Assembly (NCBI GenBank): GCA_002396385.1
Contig: DGTD01000042.1
Location: 63,574 to 127,573, forward strand
Source of the DNA: Bacteroidales bacterium UBA4345
GTDB taxonomy: Bacteria; Bacteroidota; Bacteroidia; Bacteroidales; Paludibacteraceae
Length of the DNA: 64,000 nucleotides
Direction: 5' to 3'
A program made the position numbers and the translations under genes. Positions 43,255 through 51,356 of the stretch are shown piece after piece (within the stretch, counting starts at the first letter, position 1; every line of letters begins with the position of its first letter). A model generated the notes under the pieces. That model searched no databases, was not told the DNA's origin, and saw only the letters and a list, made by a program, of their open reading frames with translations.

Positions 43255-43887
43255 TCAAGCGAATATACCCAAATGGGCTACTACTTTGAAAATGTGGGTG
43301 ATGGTGCTGATTTCCACCTCTTGTTCTCCGAAATCTTTGTTGTCGGCCTTTAACAATAGGTACCCCCTCTTGGGGCTTTTCTCTATTCTTTTTACCGTCC
43401 TTAGCCCGTCCGACGTCACAATCGCATATACAGAGCCAAAGTTGGGTAGTGCGCCGTTTGCCGGCAATTCTTGGAGGGCAATCCGTTCGCCGTCTTTTAT
43501 CGTTGGCTCCATCGAGTGGCCCTTCAGGTTGCACCAGTATTCTACTCCTTTCAAACTCTTACATTCCACATACTCTGTCGGTCTTTGTGTCTGGTCGTTG
43601 TAAAACTCATTGAAACCGCCAGAGAAGTCAACGTCGTAATAGGGCGCCTTGGTGTTTGCCAAGTCCAGATTTTCTTCTGGGTTAAGCATATTGCCTGTAC
43701 CTGTAACTAACCATACGGGGTTGATGTCGGGAAACTGTAGGGCTATTTTGCTAATCCATTGGCTTGAGATGGACGAACCTTTCGCTACCGCGTTGTGTAT
43801 TGTTCCGTTCGACATACCCAGTGCCATTTCGAATTTGCGCACCGATATCTTTTTATAGTTGATGAACTCTTTGATTCTCTCTATCAT
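43255..43887 (-). CDS. XRE/S24 LexA-like repressor
   Basis: A 210-residue repressor with a helix-turn-helix (ISVRKFEMALGMSNGTIHNAV) and an S24 self-cleaving peptidase domain. Ser lies in GHSMEPTIKDGE near 125 and Lys in GLRTVKRIE near 170. The expected Ala-Gly cut site is not obvious; the segment YYDVDFSGGFNEF may serve. Such proteins control SOS-like or stress genes in Bacteroidota. It has its own perfect promoter (43919-43949) and stands alone, with no prophage genes near. Its targets are unknown. Confidence 0.88.
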   Translation of the reverse strand: MIERIKEFINYKKISVRKFEMALGMSNGTIHNAVAKGSSISSQWISKIALQFPDINPVWLVTGTGNMLNPEENLDLANTKAPYYDVDFSGGFNEFYNDQTQRPTEYVECKSLKGVEYWCNLKGHSMEPTIKDGERIALQELPANGALPNFGSVYAIVTSDGLRTVKRIEKSPKRGYLLLKADNKDFGEQEVEISTITHIFKVVAHLGIFA

Positions 43888-43918
43888 ATCTTACTTTCAC
43901 ATTATCATTCCTTTCGTG

Positions 43919-43949
43919 CAAAAGTAATGTTTTTGTTTTGCTTGTCAAA
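43919..43949 (-). promoter_or_regulatory. Promoter of the LexA-like gene
   Basis: On the minus strand TTTG (CAAA at 43946-43949), 19 bases, TACTTTTG (CAAAAGTA at 43919-43926). It lies 32 bases before the ATG. Two CTTTC blocks between it and the start could be parts of an operator. Confidence 0.8.
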
Positions 43950-43972
43950 ATATTTTTAGACTTTAATCTATA

Positions 43973-44908
43973 TTACCTGTTCCACCATTCGTCTACCTGC
44001 TTGTAACCGGTTGTGTTTCCTTCTTCGTCAAATGTGGCTTCTGTCTCGCTTTCCGGATTTAGGTAGTTTTGCCAGTCGTTGTCAACATATTTGTTGTTCA
44101 GGTGTTCTCCGACTCCTATTTTAAAATCTAGTGGGAAAGGTAGCTGGTTGTCGCCCCAAATGGTTTTCATCTGTTCTCCTGTGCTGTAGCTGGTCCATGT
44201 GCCGACAAAGTTCCTGTTGCTGTACCCGTAGCGACCTTCGTACAGGTTGTTGCTCCATATTTCCCTTTTTAGCGAATCTTTCAGGTAGTCGTACCTTAGC
44301 TCTGCTTTCACGTTTGCCGCAAAGGTCCCCCTGAACACTCCTGCCCCCTCGTTGTTCTTGTCTTCCTTAATCTCGTATGAACCTATCATCGTGTACCTGG
44401 TGGTATCTGCTGCCTGTTCGGCATTGACGTTTCTTCTGCGTAGAATTTTCTTTATTTTTATGTTGCCCACAAATTGGTGGATTTGTTTGCCTCTTTTGGT
44501 TGCTCCATAAATGGTGATGCTTTGGTCTTTCTCTGGTTTCGAGAAGTCTGATACGTAAACTTGCAGCCGTTTGTTCAGTGGGCCGAATATCCCGTTTTGT
44601 GGAACGGCATTAACCGAGTTCCCCGTATATGACGAGAAAATGTCTACAACATCAATGTTGAAACCGCGTAGGTCTTGGGTCGCGTCTTCTCCGTTTTGAA
44701 TATAGTTTTCCCAAATCAGGTAGTTGGAGTAGTGGTTACTGAAATCTACAGTTTCCCATAAGGGCGACCTTTCCGAGGGCTGACCCCAAACGGCATCTTT
44801 AACATCTTCGAAAATCCCTGTTGTGTCAAACTCCACTTCTATCGGTTCTGTTGCCTGGCTGAAAGTGCCGAATAGGGTTGGTAGTATGGCTAATGCGAGT
44901 CGTTTCAT
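43973..44908 (-). CDS. Secreted protein of unknown function
   Basis: It has 311 residues with a signal peptide (MKRLALAILPTLFGTFSQA, cut near residue 19). The rest is acidic and aromatic, with regular beta-like stretches and phrases such as SITIYGATKRGKQIHQFVG and NFVGTWTSYSTGEQMKTIWGDNQLPFPLDFKIG. No family is recognised. It follows mltG by 53 bases in the same direction and may be co-transcribed with it, which points to the periplasm or cell wall. No lipobox or Trp-rich surface motif is seen. Confidence 0.6.
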   Translation of the reverse strand: MKRLALAILPTLFGTFSQATEPIEVEFDTTGIFEDVKDAVWGQPSERSPLWETVDFSNHYSNYLIWENYIQNGEDATQDLRGFNIDVVDIFSSYTGNSVNAVPQNGIFGPLNKRLQVYVSDFSKPEKDQSITIYGATKRGKQIHQFVGNIKIKKILRRRNVNAEQAADTTRYTMIGSYEIKEDKNNEGAGVFRGTFAANVKAELRYDYLKDSLKREIWSNNLYEGRYGYSNRNFVGTWTSYSTGEQMKTIWGDNQLPFPLDFKIGVGEHLNNKYVDNDWQNYLNPESETEATFDEEGNTTGYKQVDEWWNR

Positions 44909-44961
44909 TTTTCACCTCAATCCTTTTTAATGCGAAAAAACCTTGACACTACATTTTGTGT

Positions 44962-46005
44962 TTATTTGAATATGCGTTGTTTGTTCAGTGAATTGTGGTA
45001 GCGTCGGGCGTTCGCCTCGTGTTCGTCTGCTGTGACTGCAAAATTATGGTAGCCGCTGAAATCTTCTTTGGCACACATGAATATATAATTGCTTTCTCTG
45101 AAGTTCAGCACGTTGTCGATGGCCTGTATCGAGGGTATACGTATAGGACCTGGCGGCAGGCCGGCATACTTGTAGGTGTTGTAAGGCGAGTCGGTAAGCA
45201 GGTGTGCCGACAGTACGCGCCTTATGCTGAAGTCGTTAACCGCAAATTTTACGGTAGGGTCACTCTCCAGTTTCATTCCCTTGCGCAGACGGTTGATGTA
45301 AAGTCCGGCAATTAGCGGTTGTTCGTCGTATTTTTGGTTTTGTTCTTCTTCTACAATCGAAGCCAATATCGATACCTCTTTCTGTGTGAGTCCGGTGCGT
45401 GCCAGTTTAGCTTTACGGTTTTTATCCCAGAATTTGTCGTACTCTTTTTTCATCCTTGCCATAAGTTTGGATGGGGTTATATCCCAGTAGATCTCGTAAG
45501 TGTTTGGTATGAACACCCCGATGGCATTGTATTGGTCAACGTCCCACTTCTTTAGCAGGGTGTCGTTCATTATGGCGGCAAGTGCGCTGGCTGAATCCAT
45601 CTCCAGCACTTCGGCCAGCCTTCCGGCTAGTTCTGGGGCTGTACGTTTGTTGTTGAATGTCAGTTTTACAGGTGTCTGGTTTCCGCTTGCCAAGAGGCGT
45701 ACCAATTCGAAACTGCTCATCCCGTTCTTCAGAATGTAGCATCCGCTCTTTATGTGTTTGTCGTATTTTTTCAGTTTGGCTGTGTTGACGAATTCCGTCA
45801 TGTTGATTATTGCGCCTGTCTTTTCAAGGCTGGCCACTACGTCTTCAAACTGGTCGCCGTGCCTGATGTAGAGTTCTGGTTGTGCTTTGCTTAAATCTAC
45901 GTTTGCCGAGAACAGCGTGGTGTAGGTATACCAACCGAGGCCTAATCCTGCGAGGACAACTGCTGCAACAATGCCGAATATCCAGTTCTTTTTCTTTTTA
46001 GCCAT
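44962..46005 (-). CDS. mltG: Endolytic peptidoglycan transglycosylase MltG
   Basis: MltG (YceG family) cuts nascent glycan strands and terminates their growth. The 347 residues have one N-terminal membrane anchor (about 8-28), a LysM-like part, and the YceG core with catalytic Glu in SILASIVEEEQN. FIPNTYEIYW and YKYAGLPPGPI are hallmarks. A -7 box TACTTTTG lies at 46054-46061, 49 bases upstream. The gene reads away from the tRNA-Ser next to it. Confidence 0.93.
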   Translation of the reverse strand: MAKKKKNWIFGIVAAVVLAGLGLGWYTYTTLFSANVDLSKAQPELYIRHGDQFEDVVASLEKTGAIINMTEFVNTAKLKKYDKHIKSGCYILKNGMSSFELVRLLASGNQTPVKLTFNNKRTAPELAGRLAEVLEMDSASALAAIMNDTLLKKWDVDQYNAIGVFIPNTYEIYWDITPSKLMARMKKEYDKFWDKNRKAKLARTGLTQKEVSILASIVEEEQNQKYDEQPLIAGLYINRLRKGMKLESDPTVKFAVNDFSIRRVLSAHLLTDSPYNTYKYAGLPPGPIRIPSIQAIDNVLNFRESNYIFMCAKEDFSGYHNFAVTADEHEANARRYHNSLNKQRIFK

Positions 46006-46053
46006 TTTGTCTGGTCTTTATTTGTTAAACCTATAAAGTTTATAATTTGAAGT

Positions 46054-46061
46054 CAAAAGTA
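46054..46061 (-). promoter_or_regulatory. -7 box of mltG
   Basis: It reads TACTTTTG on the minus strand. A TTTG at the usual -33 spacing is not seen. Confidence 0.45.
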
Positions 46062-46091
46062 AAGAAAATATCACAAAAAGTTGTCTGAAGC

Positions 46092-46122
46092 TTTGGAAAG
46101 TTGAAAAAGTAATGTAATTTTG
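46092..46122 (+). promoter_or_regulatory. Promoter of tRNA-Ser
   Basis: TTTG (46092-46095), 19 bases, TAATTTTG (46115-46122): perfect consensus, 40 bases before the tRNA. Confidence 0.85.
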
Positions 46123-46162
46123 TGCCACAAAACGGGAAGATGTCGAGCATTTGTCTCCGATT

Positions 46163-46249
46163 GGTGAGATGGGTGAGTGGCTGAAACCACCAGTTTGCTA
46201 AACTGACGTACGGGCAACCGTACCGGGGGTTCGAATCCCCCTCTCACCG
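46163..46249 (+). tRNA. tRNA-Ser (anticodon GCT)
   Basis: GGTGAGA pairs with TCTCACC in the acceptor stem, and G is the discriminator base. The anticodon loop TTGCTAA gives GCT, which reads AGC and AGU. A long variable arm (ACGTACGGGCAACCGTAC) is typical of tRNA-Ser, and the T arm is GGGGGTTCGAATCCCCC. CCA is not encoded. Confidence 0.97.
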
Positions 46250-46260
46250 CTTCTTATTTT

Positions 46261-46295
46261 AGGCGCCTATTGCATTTGCAGTTGGCGCTTTTTTA
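46261..46295 (+). terminator. Terminator after tRNA-Ser
   Basis: GCGCC and GGCGC pair around a loop with inner TTGCA/TGCAG pairing. TTTTTT follows. The MFS gene begins 20 bases later. Confidence 0.75.
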
Positions 46296-46314
46296 GTTTT
46301 ATGTTTCTATTACG

Positions 46315-47712
46315 ATGAACAACTCTTCGACCGATAAGGAAATTTATGCCGATGGGCTGCCTATGCCCCGACGTATTTATGCTGTCTTGGGTATATGGTG
46401 CGGTATTTTTTTGTCGGTGGTGAACAACAGCATTGCAAATGTGTCTCTGCCGACTATAGCTGCTGGTTTCGGCGTCGAGCCTTCCACTGTGGTGTGGGTC
46501 ATTAACGCCTACCAGCTTGCCACCATCATGTTGCTGCTCCCTTTCGCCTCGCTTGGGGAAATAATGGGCTACCGTAAAATCTACCTGGTTGGTATCGTGG
46601 TCTTCTCGTCGGCCAGTTTGGCATGTGCTTTTTCTTCCTGTTTCTCTGTCTTAGTGGCGTCGCGGTTGGTACAGGGCGTTGGATCGGCATTTGTAACTTG
46701 TGTGAATACGACCCTTGTCAGGCTGGTTTATCCGAAGCGACAGTTGGGCAGGGGACTGGGGTTGAACGCTTCTGTGGTGGCAACCTCGGCTGCGGCTGGG
46801 CCTGCTATTGCCGGTGCACTGCTTATGGTTTGCGATTGGCATTGGCTTTTTGTGGTCAATGTCCCCTTTGGAATTCTCGCCTTTCTATTGGGATGGGCTT
46901 TCTTGCCGCGTTCGCAAAATAAGAACCATGGACAGCGTTTCGATTTTAAAAGTGGATTCCTGAGTGCGGCTACTTTCGGACTCCTTATCCTGGCAGTCGA
47001 AAGCTTCTCACACGGCTGGGGCATTACGGCCAGTCTTTCTCTTTCGCTCTCGTTTATTGTCGTTGCCTTTGCCTTTATTCGTAGTCAGTTGGTGATGCAG
47101 TTTCCCGTTTTACCGCTCGATTTGCTCCGTATTCCGTTATTCTCCCTTTCAATTTTGACAAGCGTCTGCTCCTATTTGGCACAGATGATGGCTCTGGTCT
47201 CTATGCCTTTCTTTCTGCAACACGTTTTGGGCTATAACGAGTCGGAGACAGGGCTGCTTATGACCACTTGGCCTTTTGTCATTATCTTTATAGCACCGTT
47301 GTCTGGATTTTTAGCGGAACGTATACATGCCGGGTTTATGAGCTCTTTCGGGCTCACCGTGTTTGGGTGTGGCCTGCTTTTGCTCTTTTTTATGCCCGAA
47401 CGTCCTTCTGTTGTCGATGTAGTGCTGCGGCTTATGGTCTGTGGCTTCGGATTCGCCATGTTTCAGTCGCCGAACAACAGCACCATCATTGCGTCTGCCC
47501 CGCGCGAGCGGAGTGGAAGTGCCAGTGGTATGTTGGCTACTGCCAGACTTTTCGGACAAACTACCGGTGCATCGTTAGTCGCCTTTATTTTTCTTCAAGA
47601 TCCGGTTGGCGGACCGAGAACCGCTTTCCTTTCTGGGGCGATAGTTGCATTGTTCGCTGCCTTGGTCAGTGGAACGCGATTGTCGTTCAAATCGCCATTG
47701 ACCTCTGAATAA
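46315..47712 (+). CDS. MFS drug-efflux transporter (DHA2 type)
   Basis: The 465-residue protein has about fourteen membrane segments. MFS hallmarks are visible: NNSIANVSLPTIAAGF in the first segment (motif D1 region), GEIMGYRKIYLVG (motif A) and SRLVQGVGSAFV (motif B). It should export drugs or metabolites using the proton gradient. There is no adjoining periplasmic adaptor or outer-membrane channel, so it works alone in the inner membrane. It stands between two tRNA genes; part of its expression may come from read-through past the tRNA-Ser terminator. Confidence 0.9.
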   Translation: MNNSSTDKEIYADGLPMPRRIYAVLGIWCGIFLSVVNNSIANVSLPTIAAGFGVEPSTVVWVINAYQLATIMLLLPFASLGEIMGYRKIYLVGIVVFSSASLACAFSSCFSVLVASRLVQGVGSAFVTCVNTTLVRLVYPKRQLGRGLGLNASVVATSAAAGPAIAGALLMVCDWHWLFVVNVPFGILAFLLGWAFLPRSQNKNHGQRFDFKSGFLSAATFGLLILAVESFSHGWGITASLSLSLSFIVVAFAFIRSQLVMQFPVLPLDLLRIPLFSLSILTSVCSYLAQMMALVSMPFFLQHVLGYNESETGLLMTTWPFVIIFIAPLSGFLAERIHAGFMSSFGLTVFGCGLLLLFFMPERPSVVDVVLRLMVCGFGFAMFQSPNNSTIIASAPRERSGSASGMLATARLFGQTTGASLVAFIFLQDPVGGPRTAFLSGAIVALFAALVSGTRLSFKSPLTSE

Positions 47713-47775
47713 TGGCGGAAATATAGTGTTTGAATGGCTTTTTTCGCACTTTTTGCAATATTTTTCTGTCAATGC

Positions 47776-47806
47776 TTTGTGGTGTGAGGAATTTTACCTA
47801 ATTTCG
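47776..47806 (+). promoter_or_regulatory. Promoter of tRNA-Leu
   Basis: TTTG (47776-47779), 19 bases, TAATTTCG (47799-47806): one mismatch from consensus, 31 bases before the tRNA. Confidence 0.75.
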
Positions 47807-47837
47807 CACCGCAATCAAGCGTTACCGTATGCTTAAT

Positions 47838-47919
47838 GCCCAGATGGCGGAATCGGTAGACGCGCTGGTCTCAAACACCAGTGGAGCAATCCATCCCGGT
47901 TCGATCCCGGGTCTGGGTA
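47838..47919 (+). tRNA. tRNA-Leu (anticodon CAA)
   Basis: GCCCAGA pairs with TCTGGGT in the acceptor stem and the discriminator is A. The loop CTCAAAC between CTGGT and ACCAG gives anticodon CAA (UUG). The long variable arm and the T arm CCCGGTTCGATCCCGGG fit tRNA-Leu. CCA is not encoded. Confidence 0.96.
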
Positions 47920-47970
47920 CAAAGAGGAGGTGGAAACTTCCTCTTTTTTTGTTTCTATTATTTCCTGTTT

Positions 47971-48465
47971 ATGCAGTTTGTTTCCCGTTATTTGTCTCCT
48001 CTGGGTCTAATAACCCTTGCTTGTGACGAGGTGGGTCTGGTGGGCTTATGGTTCGATGGACAAAAGTACTTTGGTAGCACGTTGCTTCCCAGCGCTGCAG
48101 AATGCGGTACGCCTGTTCTTGATGATGCGGCACGTTGGTTAGATGATTATTTTAGGGGACACCGTCCCTCTTTTATTCCGCCTCTCTCGTTAAACGGTTC
48201 CAATTTTAGGCTTGCGGTTTGGAATCTTTTACAAGAGATTCCCTATGGACAGACGACTACTTACAAGGCTTTGGCTCAGTGTATGGCTCAGAACGAGGGG
48301 AAAAATCATATGTCGGCGCAGGCTGTGGGGGGCGCTGTTGGACATAATCCCGTCAGTATTATTGTCCCTTGTCACAGGGTGCTGGCCGTTAATGGAGCCC
48401 TGACTGGGTATGCGGGCGGATTGGAACGTAAAGCCGCATTGTTGGAGTTAGAGGGGGTGCTTTAA
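47971..48465 (+). CDS. ogt: Methylated-DNA-protein cysteine methyltransferase
   Basis: It repairs O6-alkylguanine by moving the alkyl group to its own Cys. From ATG 47971 it is 164 residues. A longer frame from GTG 47881 runs through tRNA-Leu and is not real. The family pattern PYGQTTTYKALA is followed by HNPVSIIVPCHRVLA, with the acceptor Cys in PCHRV near residue 133, then YAGGLERKAALLELE. It begins 51 bases after the tRNA-Leu and may share its transcript. The terminator at 48508-48529 follows. Confidence 0.95.
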   Translation: MQFVSRYLSPLGLITLACDEVGLVGLWFDGQKYFGSTLLPSAAECGTPVLDDAARWLDDYFRGHRPSFIPPLSLNGSNFRLAVWNLLQEIPYGQTTTYKALAQCMAQNEGKNHMSAQAVGGAVGHNPVSIIVPCHRVLAVNGALTGYAGGLERKAALLELEGVL

Positions 48466-48507
48466 TGCGGCTACCAATTTTCTTTAGTGTGGTTGTCGCG
48501 ATAAAAA

Positions 48508-48529
48508 AACAGGTACTGATGTACCTGTT
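48508..48529. terminator. Bidirectional terminator after ogt
   Basis: AACAGGTAC and GTACCTGTT pair around a four-base loop, with A-run and T-run on the two sides. It is shared with the SRPBCC gene reading leftward. Confidence 0.85.
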
Positions 48530-48545
48530 TTACTAAGTTTGTTTT

Positions 48546-49010
48546 TTATACTAGTGTTTGTCCAAGTCTTGAATAGTCAACCTTCGCCATCATTTCGGCA
48601 AGCTTTTCAATACCGTCTTTGAGTTTAGAACCAACCATCATCTTAATCATGAATGGGAGGTCTGCCTTCAGAGTGAGTTTTATTGCGCTCTCGGTTTCAT
48701 TAACCTGTTTCATTTGAATCCAAAAGTTGAATTCGCAGGGTGACGGATTTCCGCCGAATTTTACTACTTTGTTTTCTTCCCGTTCAACAATCACAATGCC
48801 CATACGGCCTACCATAGGCGCCTCGAACGTAACAGAGTTGTCGTCACATTCCATCGTCTCCAGCACCTTCAGTTTGTCGCCGTACTGTTCCTTCATGCTG
48901 ACAGGAATCATATTCTTCATTTTGGCTACATTGTTCATGTCCGACACCACTCTGTAGATGTCTTCTGCGGTTGCGTTTACTTTTTTGACGCTGCTTTCGT
49001 AGGTCTCCAT
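48546..49010 (-). CDS. SRPBCC/START-like family protein
   Basis: The 154-residue protein from METYESSVKK (49010) is a small helix-grip fold: NATAEDIYRVVSDMNNVAKM at the start, a beta region with VETMECDDNSVTFEAP, and a long C-terminal helix (MVGSKLKDGIEKLAEMMAKVDY). Such proteins bind hydrophobic ligands. The short upstream codons to 49040 are unlikely. It reads leftward, after pyrE; a long hairpin (49031-49080) separates the two. Confidence 0.8.
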   Translation of the reverse strand: METYESSVKKVNATAEDIYRVVSDMNNVAKMKNMIPVSMKEQYGDKLKVLETMECDDNSVTFEAPMVGRMGIVIVEREENKVVKFGGNPSPCEFNFWIQMKQVNETESAIKLTLKADLPFMIKMMVGSKLKDGIEKLAEMMAKVDYSRLGQTLV

Positions 49011-49030
49011 TTTTATAGTTACATTAAAGA

Positions 49031-49080
49031 AGAGACGCAATCAAACTGCCATCTAAGCAAGGCGGTTATTTTGCGTCTCT
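49031..49080 (-). terminator. Long hairpin between pyrE and the SRPBCC gene
   Basis: AGAGACGCAA (49031-49040) pairs exactly with TTGCGTCTCT (49071-49080), and inside AAACTGCC pairs with GGCGGTT (one G-T). It may end pyrE or be the 5' leader of the next gene. The T-tract is weak. Confidence 0.5.
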
Positions 49081-49116
49081 GATTATTTCGTAGTGGCAAT
49101 CAAGCCGTAAATCGTC

Positions 49117-49749
49117 TTATTTTCCCCAAGTTTCAGGAGTCTTTCTCCATTCCGACAGGGTTGCTTTGTCGTCTTCGCTAATGAGGTCTTTTTTCAACAG
49201 GTGTTCAAGAACAGCCTCGTAGTTCGATAGGGTGGTAAGTTCGCACTTTTCTGCCTTGAATTGTTCTGCTGCAACAGGGAAACCATAGGTGAAGATGGCT
49301 ATCATGCCAAGCACCTCGCAACCTGCCTTGCGGATGGCTTCAACGGCCTTCAGACTGCTTTTGCCTGTTGATACGAGGTCTTCAACCACAACAACCTTCT
49401 GCGAGTTTTTTAGGTCACCCTCGATAAGGTTTTCCAAACCGTGGTCTTTCGGAGCTGAACGGACATATACGAATGGAAGACCCAACTCGTCGGCAACCAT
49501 TGCACCTTGGGCTATTGCTCCGGTTGCTACACCGGCAATGACCTCAACTTCTGGATATTTTTCGCGGATGATGCGGGCGATTTCCACTTTGATAAATGTG
49601 CGGATGTCTGGGTACGAAAGGGTTTTGCGGTTGTCGCAATATATTGGTGACTTCCAGCCAGACGCCCATGTGAATGGGTTCTGTGGTTGTACCTTGATAG
49701 CTTTGATTTTTAGCAGGTTTTCTGCTACGAGATTCTCGAGTTTTTCCAT
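49117..49749 (-). CDS. pyrE: Orotate phosphoribosyltransferase
   Basis: It converts orotate and PRPP to orotidine monophosphate in pyrimidine synthesis. The 210 residues hold the PRPP-binding signature VVVVEDLVSTGKSS near 120-133 and the substrate loop RSAPKDHGLEN. SWKSPIYCDNRKTLS marks the N-terminal orotate site. It has a -7 box at 49776-49783 and is monocistronic apart from the SRPBCC gene. Confidence 0.97.
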   Translation of the reverse strand: MEKLENLVAENLLKIKAIKVQPQNPFTWASGWKSPIYCDNRKTLSYPDIRTFIKVEIARIIREKYPEVEVIAGVATGAIAQGAMVADELGLPFVYVRSAPKDHGLENLIEGDLKNSQKVVVVEDLVSTGKSSLKAVEAIRKAGCEVLGMIAIFTYGFPVAAEQFKAEKCELTTLSNYEAVLEHLLKKDLISEDDKATLSEWRKTPETWGK

Positions 49750-49775
49750 TGCCTAATGTATTTTATTTCCTCCTC

Positions 49776-49783
49776 CAAAGATA
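49776..49783 (-). promoter_or_regulatory. -7 box of pyrE
   Basis: It reads TATCTTTG on the minus strand, 27 bases before the ATG. A GGAGG follows directly but is too far from the start to be a ribosome site. No -33 motif is clear. Confidence 0.5.
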
Positions 49784-49841
49784 AATGAAAAAGGAATTAT
49801 ATATGTAATTGTTGTTTATTTTGTTTTATTGTTCTTCAACA

Positions 49842-50576
49842 TCATTTGACGTCCTCTTTCCTGCCCATAAAGTACAGTATGACTGACATGATTATGAACA
49901 GCAGTATGATAGCCGGTATGGCTGCCAATTGCAGTACGGCAAGCAGAACGACCGATGTGCCCAAAAGGATGTATTTAGGCTCGTTACCCTTCCAATGCAG
50001 GTGCTTGAACTTCAGTGAGAACATTGGCAGTTCGCATATCATCAGATATGAGAAGACGGCCACGTAGGCGAGTAGCACGTACGGGTTCGACGCTATGTCG
50101 CGCAACCATTCCACATCGTAGGTGCCAGCCATTTTTTCATCGAACAGGGCAATCAGCGATGCGGTGAGCATGCTGACTGGTGGCGTTGGTAATCCGATGA
50201 ATGAACTGGTCTGCCGTTCGTCTAGATTGAATTTTGCCAAACGTAGTGCTGCGAATGCGCTCAAAATAAAACATAAGTAGGGTAGTGGGTCTCCTATTCC
50301 GGCCCCTGTCACTTGCGACATCCACGAGTATAATATCATCCCGGGTGCTAAGCCGAAACTGATGTCATCGGCTAGTGAGTCTAATTCTTTTCCGATGGAA
50401 GAGGAAACGTGAAGCAATCTGGCTGCCATTCCGTCGAAGAAGTCGAATACTGATGCGGCATATATGGCCAGCGATGCGTAGAAATATTGGTGGTTGAGTG
50501 CGAGTACACAGGCTACAGAACCTGAAATCAGGTTCATACATGTAATGGTGTTTGGAATATGCTTCTTTATACCCAT
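49842..50576 (-). CDS. pssA: CDP-diacylglycerol-serine O-phosphatidyltransferase
   Basis: It makes phosphatidylserine from CDP-diacylglycerol and serine. The CDP-alcohol signature runs DG-x2-AR-x8-G-x3-D-x3-D: DGMAARLLHVSSSIGKEL with the following DSLADD, near 43-66. The 244 residues hold several membrane segments. It is 17 bases after psd, so PssA and Psd are made together and produce phosphatidylethanolamine. Confidence 0.96.
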   Translation of the reverse strand: MGIKKHIPNTITCMNLISGSVACVLALNHQYFYASLAIYAASVFDFFDGMAARLLHVSSSIGKELDSLADDISFGLAPGMILYSWMSQVTGAGIGDPLPYLCFILSAFAALRLAKFNLDERQTSSFIGLPTPPVSMLTASLIALFDEKMAGTYDVEWLRDIASNPYVLLAYVAVFSYLMICELPMFSLKFKHLHWKGNEPKYILLGTSVVLLAVLQLAAIPAIILLFIIMSVILYFMGRKEDVK

Positions 50577-50593
50577 ATCCAGGATGTTTTTTC

Positions 50594-51268
50594 TTAGTTT
50601 TCCTTTTTCTTCAGTCGGGCAATCACTGTCTCGTTACCGCGAACCGATTGCTTCAAGTTGACAAGAATCTCAGCGTCCAGCGGAAGGAACAAGTCAACGC
50701 GTGACCCGAATTTGATGAAGCCTACCTGTTGGTTGACGCTGCATGGTTCGCCTTCGCGCGCATAGGTGACAATGCGCCGCGCAAGTGCCCCGGCTATCTG
50801 TCGCATTAGTAGGCGGGTTTTGTCGGCTGTTTCTATAATGATGGTTGAGCGCTCGTTCTCGTTGCTCGATTTCGGTAGGTTGGCACTCATAAAGTGACCG
50901 TTGTTGTGCACGTAATATGTTACCGTGCCGTTTACCGGATACCAATTGGCGTGCACGTTGAAAACGCTCATAAAGATGGATACTTGAATCCGCTTTTCGT
51001 GAAGACACTCGTTTTCTTCCGTTGGCTCTATCACCACCACTGTTCCATCGGCAGGTGCAACTACCATTCCTTCTTCATAACCCTCGAAATGACGTTTGGG
51101 ATTACGGAAAAAATTGACGATGAACAAATATATGCCGATACTGCCTGTAATAACCGATTTATATACAATGGGATATTCGCAGAAGAAATAGTAGACGATA
51201 AGGTCGGCTATTAAGAATAAAATAGCCAATGTTATCAGTATGCCTTTGCCTTCTTTGTTGATAGTCAT
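50594..51268 (-). CDS. psd: Phosphatidylserine decarboxylase (short type)
   Basis: It converts phosphatidylserine to phosphatidylethanolamine. At 224 residues it is the archaeal/short type, with a membrane segment near 10-45 and the pyruvoyl-forming Ser in KFGSRVDLFLP near 188. The self-cleavage Gly-Ser is present. NVHANWYPVNGTVTYYVHNNGHF is the conserved core. It lies between cdsA (88 bases) and pssA. Confidence 0.95.
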   Translation of the reverse strand: MTINKEGKGILITLAILFLIADLIVYYFFCEYPIVYKSVITGSIGIYLFIVNFFRNPKRHFEGYEEGMVVAPADGTVVVIEPTEENECLHEKRIQVSIFMSVFNVHANWYPVNGTVTYYVHNNGHFMSANLPKSSNENERSTIIIETADKTRLLMRQIAGALARRIVTYAREGEPCSVNQQVGFIKFGSRVDLFLPLDAEILVNLKQSVRGNETVIARLKKKEN

Positions 51269-51356
51269 CCGTTCTGTCTTTTGTATTGCAAATGCAAAAT
51301 TAATAAAATGGTTTTATTTGTCGCTTATTTGAGTTGCTTATTCCGTCTGTTGTATC

